From Sphingomonas pseudosanguinis (lineage in GTDB: Bacteria > Pseudomonadota > Alphaproteobacteria > Sphingomonadales > Sphingomonadaceae): a stretch of 64,000 bases of DNA. The position numbers were made by a program, and so were the translations under genes. Positions within the stretch are counted from its first letter, which is position 1. Each line of letters starts with the position of its first letter. Below, piece by piece: positions 35,948 through 41,806 of the stretch. The stretch covers positions 434,001 through 498,000 of the forward strand of contig NZ_JACIDH010000001.1 in the NCBI RefSeq assembly GCF_014196255.1, read 5' to 3'. The notes below the pieces were generated by a model. The model was not told the origin of the DNA. It saw nothing but the letters and a program-made list of their open reading frames with translations, and did not search any database.

Positions 35948-36148
35948 TCAGCTCGTGTGGCAGCTGGAAGAGCACGTCGCACAACCATTGGATTGTCTAT
36001 ACGTCTTCTTCGCTTCCGTTACCGCCGGCGCGCAGGAGCCATACTCGCCAAGATATTTCTTGTCCGACGGCATGTACCGGCAACCAGAGACATGGACTTC
36101 ATGGTCCCCATTCGGCTGCGCATTGTTGTTGACGTAGTAGCTCGCCAT
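35948..36148 (-). CDS. Small Cys/His-rich protein (NGDHEVH...NGCxxCxxxCHT type)
   Basis: 66 aa with no signal peptide. Cys23, Cys39, Cys56, Cys59 and Cys63 plus His16, His19 and His64 are arranged as GDHEVH, GC, SC, and NGCATCSSSCHTS. The pattern resembles small uncharacterised proteins seen in scattered bacteria and suggests metal binding, probably zinc. GAGGAGGGG lies 4 bases before the ATG, an unusually strong ribosome binding site, and a terminator follows, so it looks well expressed. It lies about 80 bp downstream of nrdB. Confidence 0.75.
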   Translation of the reverse strand: MASYYVNNNAQPNGDHEVHVSGCRYMPSDKKYLGEYGSCAPAVTEAKKTYRQSNGCATCSSSCHTS

Positions 36149-36227
36149 TATCCCCTCCTCTTGGATCGCCTATGGTCGGTCGGCGCCATAAAGAAGGGAA
36201 GGGAGGAGATGCTTCCTCCCTATCGCA

Positions 36228-37283
36228 TCACTCCGCCGCGACACCCGCCGCCGAGAACATGTCGCCGGTCTCGCTCGGCTCTTCGTTCGCCGCCTTGGCG
36301 GTCTTGGCCTTTTGCCGGGTGTCGAATGCGTCCCAGACGTCGTTCCACTGGCCGCGCGTCGCCGCCTTGGAATATTCGGTCGCGCGCGTCTCGAAGAAGT
36401 TGGCATGCTCGACGCCGTTCAGCAGCGGGGTCAGCCAGGGCAGGGGATGCTCGTCGATCATGTAGATCGGCTTCAGGCCCAGCTGGCCGAGGCGCCAATC
36501 GGCGATGTAGCGGATATACTTCTTGATCTCCTTGGGCTTCATCCCCTCGACCGGGCCCATTTCAAAGGCGAGGTCGATGAAATTGTCCTCCAGGCGGATC
36601 GTCGTCTGGCAGACATCGGCGATGTCGTCCTTGACCGCCTTGGTCAGGCACTGGCGCTCCTGGCAGAAGGCGTGGAACATGCGGATGATGCCCTCGCAGT
36701 GCAGGCTCTCGTCGCGCACCGACCAGCTGACGATCTGGCCCATGCCCTTCATCTTGTTGAAGCGCGGGAAGTTCATCAGCATCGCGAAGGACGCGAACAG
36801 CTGAACACCCTCGGTGAAGCCGCCGAACATGGCGAGCGTGCGGGCGATGTCCTCGTCGCTGTCGACGCCGAAATTCTGCATGTAGTCATGCTTGTCCTTC
36901 ATCTCGGCATATTCGAGGAAGGCACCGTACTCGCTCTCGGGCATGCCGATCGTATCGAGCAGATGGCTGTACGCGGCGATATGCACCGTCTCCATGTTGG
37001 AGAAGGCGGTCAGCATCATCTTGATCTCGGTCGGCTTGAACACCCGGCCGTACTTCTCGTGATAGCAGTCCTGCACCTCGACGTCCGCCTGGGTGAAGAA
37101 GCGGAAGATCTGGGTCAGCAGGTTGCGCTCATGATCGGTCAGCTTCTGCGCCCAGTCGCGGCAATCCTCGCCCAGCGGCACCTCTTCGGGCAGCCAGTGG
37201 AGCTGTTGCTGGCGCTTCCAGAACTCGAACGCCCAGGGGTATTCGAAGGGCTTATACTGCTTGGAGGCTTGGAGGAGAGGCAT
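36228..37283 (-). CDS. nrdB: Ribonucleoside-diphosphate reductase, beta subunit (class I)
   Basis: 351 aa ferritin-like radical-generating subunit. Carboxylate and histidine ligands are visible in QADVEVQDCYHEKY, NMETVHIAAYSHL and RDESLHCEG. The tyrosine in AAYSHLLDTIG is placed for the radical. A C-terminal acidic tail (ETGDMFSAAGVAAE) would dock to the alpha subunit. It reduces ribonucleotides together with NrdA. It starts 5 bp after a small membrane-protein gene, whose stop codon overlaps the GGAG ribosome binding site of nrdB. It is separated from nrdA by about 1.5 kb. Confidence 0.95.
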   Translation of the reverse strand: MPLLQASKQYKPFEYPWAFEFWKRQQQLHWLPEEVPLGEDCRDWAQKLTDHERNLLTQIFRFFTQADVEVQDCYHEKYGRVFKPTEIKMMLTAFSNMETVHIAAYSHLLDTIGMPESEYGAFLEYAEMKDKHDYMQNFGVDSDEDIARTLAMFGGFTEGVQLFASFAMLMNFPRFNKMKGMGQIVSWSVRDESLHCEGIIRMFHAFCQERQCLTKAVKDDIADVCQTTIRLEDNFIDLAFEMGPVEGMKPKEIKKYIRYIADWRLGQLGLKPIYMIDEHPLPWLTPLLNGVEHANFFETRATEYSKAATRGQWNDVWDAFDTRQKAKTAKAANEEPSETGDMFSAAGVAAE

Positions 37284-37288
37284 CGGGG

Positions 37289-37588
37289 TTACTCCGGACG
37301 AATGATGTTAAGGGAGGCACGGCGCAGGTAGCGCCGAGCGGAAAGGGCGAAGGCTGCGATCGTCACGGGGAACGACCAGAGCCAGACGAAGGCGAACCAG
37401 TCACGCGGACGGCCAGCCAGCAAATAGGGGCTGCATAGATAAGAGCGGATGAAGCGTCCCCGACGGCCATGGGCTTCAAGGAAACACTGGCCGAGATCGG
37501 CATCGCCATAAGCCCGAAAGCCCAGAACGATGAAGCCGACTACCGCCAGCGCTGCGATCAGCATGAGGAGTCGTTCGACCATATTCAT
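37289..37588 (-). CDS. Small membrane protein upstream of nrdB
   Basis: 99 aa with two predicted transmembrane helices (LLMLIAALAVVGFIVLGF and WFAFVWLWSFPVTIAAFAL). A basic connecting region with cysteines (GQCFLEAHGRRGRF, YLCSPYLLAGRP) lies between them. The start overlaps the previous gene by ATGA, and the nrdB start follows the stop by 5 bp, so the three are coupled. I do not recognise a family. Confidence 0.65.
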   Translation of the reverse strand: MNMVERLLMLIAALAVVGFIVLGFRAYGDADLGQCFLEAHGRRGRFIRSYLCSPYLLAGRPRDWFAFVWLWSFPVTIAAFALSARRYLRRASLNIIRPE

Positions 37589-37782
37589 GCCCCTATGCTC
37601 CATTGCCGCAGGGCGCTGGCGAAACCGGCGAGAATGATCCCGCCCATGGCGAACATGGTGCCCGCGATCAGCCGGGCGTAGCGGCCCTGGTCCGATCGGG
37701 GGTAACGGAGTTGCAGTAGCAGGACCGCGCCTATCCCGCCGAGCACCGCGGCGACCGCGTACATGATGAACGCCGATGTCAT
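37585..37782 (-). CDS. Small two-helix membrane protein
   Basis: 65 aa: a first helix (FIMYAVAAVLGGIGAVLLLQL), a basic turn (RYPRSDQGRYAR), and a second helix (LIAGTMFAMGGIILAGFASAL). It overlaps the next gene by ATGA and probably leads a transcript that ends with nrdB. It is divergent from the DUF2171 gene, with 56 bp between start codons. The function is unknown. Confidence 0.62.
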   Translation of the reverse strand: MTSAFIMYAVAAVLGGIGAVLLLQLRYPRSDQGRYARLIAGTMFAMGGIILAGFASALRQWSIGA

Positions 37783-37838
37783 GCGACCAATTCCGGCGTG
37801 GCGCGTTCCCAGACCGACCCCAACACAGGAGACGAACG

Positions 37839-38090
37839 ATGGTCGATGTCAGCCAGATCAAGGAACATGCGGAAGTCATCGGTGCGGACGGCGTCCATGT
37901 CGGCACCGTCGACCACGTCCAGGGCGACCGCATCAAGCTGACCAAGAACGATAGCCCGCAGACCCAGGACGGGCAGGGCGCCAAGCATCATTACCTGCCG
38001 ATCGGCCTCGTCGCCGAGGTCGAGGGCGATCAGGTCCGCCTGTCGGCCACCGCGCAGAACGCCGTCGACCAGTTCGAAGAGGCGGAGTGA
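37839..38090 (+). CDS. DUF2171 domain protein
   Basis: 83 aa: VSQIKEHAEVIGADGVHVGTVDHVQGDRIKLTKND, then HHYLPIGLVAEVEGDQVRLS. This is the DUF2171 pattern, a small beta-barrel (PRC-like) domain common in alphaproteobacteria. AGGAG lies 7 bases before the ATG. It is the only plus-strand gene between nrdA and nrdB and is divergent from the nrdB transcript. The function is unknown. Confidence 0.82.
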   Translation: MVDVSQIKEHAEVIGADGVHVGTVDHVQGDRIKLTKNDSPQTQDGQGAKHHYLPIGLVAEVEGDQVRLSATAQNAVDQFEEAE

Positions 38091-38093
38091 GCC

Positions 38094-38156
38094 ACACTCT
38101 CCCTCTCCCATCGGGAGAGGGAGGGAGCGCCCGTCAGGGCGCGGAAGGGTGAGGGC
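38094..38156. repeat. Family B hairpin element
   Basis: A central palindrome CTCTCCCATCGGGAGAG is followed by a small hairpin (GCGCCCGTCAGGGCGC) and the right arm GGAAGGGTGAGGGC. It lies between the convergent DUF2171 and DUF559 genes. Confidence 0.75.
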
Positions 38157-38164
38157 GGCGTCGT

Positions 38165-38593
38165 TCATGCGACGTCGCCCTTTTTCTTTGAGGAACTGCC
38201 CTCATCCTTCCCACGCGGCTGCACCGCGCGGGCCCCTTCCTTCTCCCGGAGGGAGAAGGAGATTTGGGTGAGGACGCCTTCAAGGTTCTGCATCACCTCC
38301 GCATTTGTGACGCGGATCGTCCGATATCCCTCTCGCGCTATGAAATCTTCGCGAGACGCGTCATAATCTTCTTCGACGGCGTGCGTGTCGCCGTCGACCT
38401 CTATGACCAGCTTTTCGGAAAAGCACAGCATGTCGGCGAAGAATGGTCCCAGCGGCGTCTGGTGACGCCATTTCAAATGCGGATAGGTTTCACGCAGCGC
38501 ACGAAGCAGGCGGCGTTCGGGTTCGGACGCGTCGCGGCGGAGTTGGCGGGCGCGAGGAACCGTGCCGATCGGCTGCTTCTCGTAAAGGCGCAT
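38165..38593 (-). CDS. DUF559 (Vsr-like) endonuclease-fold protein
   Basis: 142 aa. The N-terminal RARQLRRDASEPERRLLRALRE and the nuclease core HQTPLGPFFADMLCFSEKLVIEVDGDTH...DFIAREGYRTIRVTNAEVM match the DUF559/PD-(D/E)XK fold related to very-short-patch repair nucleases. The last 30 or so residues are encoded by a family B repeat element (38201-38274) and are low-complexity (EGSSSKKKGDVA). The nuclease activity is inferred. A tract of 14 C residues lies 31-44 bp upstream of the start. Confidence 0.8.
   Translation of the reverse strand: MRLYEKQPIGTVPRARQLRRDASEPERRLLRALRETYPHLKWRHQTPLGPFFADMLCFSEKLVIEVDGDTHAVEEDYDASREDFIAREGYRTIRVTNAEVMQNLEGVLTQISFSLREKEGARAVQPRGKDEGSSSKKKGDVA
38201..38274. 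repeat. Family B element inside the DUF559 coding region
   Basis: Begins CTCATCCTTCCCACGC, has a TTCTCCCGGAGGGAGAA palindrome, and ends GGGTGAGGA. It supplies most of the C-terminal codons of the DUF559 protein. Confidence 0.65.
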
Positions 38594-38597
38594 CTGC

Positions 38598-38724
38598 CCT
38601 CACCCTTCCGCCGCTATGCGGCTCCCCCCCCCCCCCCGAGGGGAGAGGGATTAGACTGTCTCACCCCTCTCCCCTCGGGAGAGGGAGGGGCCCGCCCGGC
38701 ATAAGCCGGGTGGGAGGGTGAGGG
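38598..38724. repeat. Family B element with a C14 tract
   Basis: A full-length copy from CCCTCACCCTTCCG to GGGAGGGTGAGGGC. It contains 14 consecutive C residues (38624-38637) in place of the usual CCTCCCTC segment, then a second hairpin CTCTCCCCTCGGGAGAG. It lies between nrdA and the DUF559 gene. Confidence 0.75.
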
Positions 38725-38747
38725 CAGCCTATGCTCTCAAAGCCCGA

Positions 38748-40664
38748 TCACTGGCACGCCAGGCATTCGTCATAATCGGTCGTTTCCCCGATCTCGAACT
38801 TCGGCGCGCTGATCGTGTTGTCGGCTTCCACACCGCCCGAACCGGCGAACCCGGCGCGCTGCACCGACTTCGACCGCAGATAATAGAGCGACTTGATGCC
38901 CAGCTCCCACGCGCGGAAGTGGAGCATCAGCAGGTCCCACTTTTCTACATCGGCCGGAATGAACAGGTTCAGCGACTGCGCCTGGTCGATATAGGGCGTC
39001 CGGTCGCCCGCCAGTTCGAGCAGCCAGCGCTGGTCGATCTCGAACGAGGTCTTGAACGTGTCCTTCTCTTCCGCCGACAGGAAGTCGAGATGCTGGACCG
39101 AGCCGCCATGCTCCAGGATCGAGTTCCACACCGCGTCAGAGTTCTTCGACTTGGCGATCAGGATCTTTTCCAGATAGGCGTTCTTGACCGAGAATGACCC
39201 CGACAGCGTCTTGTGGGTATAGATGTTCGCCGGGATCGGTTCGATGCAGGCGCTGGTGCCGCCGCAGATGATCGAGATCGACGCGGTCGGCGCGATCGCC
39301 ATCTTGCAGCTGAAGCGCTCCATCACGCCGACATCGGCCGCGTCGGGGCAGGGGCCACGCTCGACCGCCAGCGTCATCGACGCCTGGTTCACCTGCGCGT
39401 TGATGTGCTTGAACATCCGCAGGTTCCACGACTTGGCCATCGCGCCCTCGAAGGGGATACCGCGCGCCTGCAGAAAGCTGTGGAAGCCCATCACGCCCAG
39501 ACCCACCGAACGCTCGCGACCCGCCGAATAGGCGGCGCGCTCCATGCCCGGCTCGTGACGGTCGATATAGTCCTGCAGCACGTTGTCGAGGAAGCGCATC
39601 ACGTCCTCGATGAACTGCTTGTCGTCCTTCCACTGGTCCCAGGTTTCGAGGTTCAGCGACGACAGACAGCAGACGGCGGTGCGATCCTTGCCCTTGTGAT
39701 CGATGCCGGTCGGCAGGGTGATTTCCGAACACAGGTTCGAGGTCGACACCTTCAGCCCCAGCTCGCGGTGATGCTTGGGCATGTTCTTGTTCACATGGTC
39801 GGCGAACACGATGTACGGCTCGCCGGTCGCCAGACGGGTTTCGACCAGCTTCTGGAACAGCGCGCGCGCGTCGACCGTGGCGCGGACCTCGCCGGTCTTG
39901 GGGCTCTTGAGATGCCATTCCGCGCCGTCGCGCACCGCCTCCATGAAAGCGTCGGGGATCAGCACGCCGTGGTGCAGGTTCAGCGCCTTGCGGTTGAAGT
40001 CGCCCGAGGGTTTCCGGATTTCCAGGAACTCCTCGATCTCGGGGTGCGAGATGTCGAGATAGCAGGCGGCCGAGCCACGGCGCAGCGAGCCCTGGCTGAT
40101 CGCCAGCGTCAGCGAGTCCATCACGCGGACGAAGGGGATGATGCCGCTGGTCTTGCCGTTCAGGCCGACCGGCTCGCCGATGCCGCGCACCTGGCCCCAA
40201 TAGGTGCCGATGCCGCCGCCGCGCGAGGCGAGCCACACATTCTCGTTCCAGGTGGTGACGATGCCGTCCAGGCTGTCGGGCACCGAGTTGAGGTAGCAGC
40301 TGATCGGCAGACCGCGACCCGTGCCGCCGTTCGACAGCACCGGCGTCGCGGGCATGAACCACAGCTTCGATATATAGTCGTACAGCCGTTGGGCATGCTC
40401 GGCATTGTCGGCATAGGCCGACGCCACGCGCACGAACAGGTCCTGATAGCTTTCGCCGGGCAGGAGATAGCGGTCGTTCAGCGTTTCCTTGCCGAAATCG
40501 GTCAGCAGCGCATCGCGCGCATGGTCGACTTCGACCGGATAGGGTTGCGGGCGCACCGACTTGGTGTCGGCGGGCGTCGGGGCCGGGGCGGCAGTGTCCG
40601 CCGCCATCTTCTCAAGCATGTCAGTCGTCATGTCGCTATCCGGGTCATCCCTGAAATCCATCAT
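38748..40664 (-). CDS. nrdA: Ribonucleoside-diphosphate reductase, alpha subunit (class I)
   Basis: 638 aa catalytic subunit. The substrate-site cysteine is in GLPISCYLNS, the finger-loop region NLCSEITLP and the P-loop-like APTASISIICGGTSACIEPIPANIY are intact, and the C-terminal redox pair is CLACQ. The tyrosines of radical transfer lie in SLYYLRSKS. It is short for NrdA because the N-terminus (about 45 residues rich in Ala, Pro and Thr) lacks a recognisable ATP-cone. AAGGAG 10 bases before the ATG at 40664 sets the start. A palindrome cluster about 160-200 bp upstream may be its operator. Confidence 0.95.
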   Translation of the reverse strand: MMDFRDDPDSDMTTDMLEKMAADTAAPAPTPADTKSVRPQPYPVEVDHARDALLTDFGKETLNDRYLLPGESYQDLFVRVASAYADNAEHAQRLYDYISKLWFMPATPVLSNGGTGRGLPISCYLNSVPDSLDGIVTTWNENVWLASRGGGIGTYWGQVRGIGEPVGLNGKTSGIIPFVRVMDSLTLAISQGSLRRGSAACYLDISHPEIEEFLEIRKPSGDFNRKALNLHHGVLIPDAFMEAVRDGAEWHLKSPKTGEVRATVDARALFQKLVETRLATGEPYIVFADHVNKNMPKHHRELGLKVSTSNLCSEITLPTGIDHKGKDRTAVCCLSSLNLETWDQWKDDKQFIEDVMRFLDNVLQDYIDRHEPGMERAAYSAGRERSVGLGVMGFHSFLQARGIPFEGAMAKSWNLRMFKHINAQVNQASMTLAVERGPCPDAADVGVMERFSCKMAIAPTASISIICGGTSACIEPIPANIYTHKTLSGSFSVKNAYLEKILIAKSKNSDAVWNSILEHGGSVQHLDFLSAEEKDTFKTSFEIDQRWLLELAGDRTPYIDQAQSLNLFIPADVEKWDLLMLHFRAWELGIKSLYYLRSKSVQRAGFAGSGGVEADNTISAPKFEIGETTDYDECLACQ

Positions 40665-41032
40665 TGATGCCGCTCCTTTGTTCCTGATCCGTTCGAGCCG
40701 GCGTCCCGCCCCTTGCACCTGCGCGCCGCGAACGTCGCGATGGCAAGGATGGGGAACCGGCGCCCGGTGATTCCGGGTGTTCGTCCGATCCCGATGATGC
40801 CGGGTGGCATATCATCATCCTACCAGTACTTGGGGCCGCCCCCGGCCTCTTCCACTATATAGTGTAAAATCCCGGCGGTTACCGCAAGAGGGGTAAAGCC
40901 TGGGGAGGAGGTTGGTTGCGACGAATGGCGGCGGCGTGCAAGCGCCCTGAACCCGCGACGCGTGGATGTCTGCGGGGTTCATGAAGCGCAAGCCTTAAAA
41001 AAACTTTTTTAGCGGTCGGGATCGGCTGTGGG
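40665..41032. other. 368-bp region upstream of nrdA
   Basis: No gene seen. It contains the nrdA leader, the pair of palindromes at 40820-40866, and an A/T palindrome (TAAAAAAACTTTTTTA) at 40997-41012 just beyond the DUF3429 gene. The last could serve as a weak transcription end for that gene. Confidence 0.65.
40820..40866 (-). promoter_or_regulatory. Candidate NrdR-type operator pair upstream of nrdA
   Basis: A perfect 12-bp palindrome CACTATATAGTG (40853-40864) and an imperfect one CCAGTACTTGG (40823-40833) have centres 31 bp apart, about three helical turns, the spacing known for NrdR box pairs. The first differs from the NrdR consensus by being 2 bp shorter in its AT core. Its TATAGT could also be the -10 element of a minus-strand nrdA promoter. 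Confidence 0.45.
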
Positions 41033-41503
41033 TCAGTTCAGGGACAGCAAAAACAATGCCAGCAGGCCGATCAACGCGACCCCCATTTGTGGGGGCCGCA
41101 ACCGCGCGAAATGACGCGGCGCCCCGCCCCAGCGCGCCAGCCAGGGGTCGGTGAGCGCGATCGAGGCATAGCCGACCAGCAACAGCGCCAGCCCCACCGG
41201 CGGCGAGGCGATCAGCGCCAGCAGACCCAGCGAGAAGCGCAGGATCATGGTCAGCATCTGTGACACATGCGGCCCGCCGGGGGTGAAGAAGCTCAACCCG
41301 CGCGCGACCCCGGCCAGGAAGACGAGGATGGCTCCGCCCCACATCTGCCCGATGACCAGCGCCAGCGGAAAGCCCATCCACGCGCCGATAGCGGCGATCG
41401 GCAGGACCAGCACGGGGCCATAGCCGAAGATCAGGCTGAGCCAGGGCGCGTTTGGAGCATTACCCTCGGGCGTGGGGGCGGGATGGGGCGTGGTGTCGGT
41501 CAT
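41033..41503 (-). CDS. DUF3429 membrane protein
   Basis: 156 aa with about five transmembrane helices (LVLPIAAIGAWMGF, WGGAILVFLAGVARGLSFF, LGLLALIASPPVGLALLLVGYASIA). The W-G-x-A-I-x-x-F-x-x-G pattern is typical of DUF3429, related to mitochondrial TMEM69. The function is unknown. It is a single gene between the nrdA leader and a family D repeat. Confidence 0.82.
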   Translation of the reverse strand: MTDTTPHPAPTPEGNAPNAPWLSLIFGYGPVLVLPIAAIGAWMGFPLALVIGQMWGGAILVFLAGVARGLSFFTPGGPHVSQMLTMILRFSLGLLALIASPPVGLALLLVGYASIALTDPWLARWGGAPRHFARLRPPQMGVALIGLLALFLLSLN

Positions 41504-41572
41504 CGGGCGCGAACGTGTGGCCCGGCTTTCCTATCCGCCCAAGCCGTTGCGTCGGCGGTCGCCGCACATTCC

Positions 41573-41697
41573 CATTCCTCCCTGCGAGGGGAGAGGGACC
41601 GCGTGGACCATGGTGGAGGGGTGTCGCCCGTCGTGGTTCAGCCCGACCCCTCCAACCGGGACACCCCCGTCAGGCCTGCCACCTCCCCTTGCAGGGC
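41573..41697. repeat. MITE-like element, family D, truncated copy 3
   Basis: Begins CATTCCTCCCTGCGAGGGGA and shares ATGGTGGAGGGGTGT and GGGACACCCC with copy 1. The right terminus stops at CTTGCAGGG without the GAGGAATG end, replaced by unrelated sequence. Confidence 0.7.
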
Positions 41698-41732
41698 GTC
41701 GTTGCGGAATTGGCGTTTCCCCGCTCTTCATG

Positions 41733-41760
41733 CACCACCCCGGCGCAAGCCGGGGTGGTG
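41733..41760. repeat. Strong hairpin adjoining the truncated family D element
   Basis: A 12-bp perfect stem CACCACCCCGGC / GCCGGGGTGGTG with a GCAA loop. Further out, GTTGCGG and TCGCAAC form partial outer arms. No T-run. Confidence 0.75.
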
Positions 41761-41806
41761 TAAAGCGTTTTCGCAACGATCCCCTCTTTCAGGAGAGGAA
41801 AGAGGG

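Larger units (their letters stand above)
41504..41806. other. 303-bp gene-free region with a broken family D element and a second hairpin
   Basis: No gene seen. It holds the truncated family D copy (41573-41697) and a strong hairpin (41733-41760). It lies upstream of the DUF3429 gene and downstream of the GGDEF-EAL gene. Confidence 0.75.

Noticed and set aside
40665..40850. Cobalamin-type riboswitch in the nrdA leader
   Set aside because: I saw no B12-box-like sequence or expected conserved core, only local hairpins; the encoded reductase is not B12-dependent.
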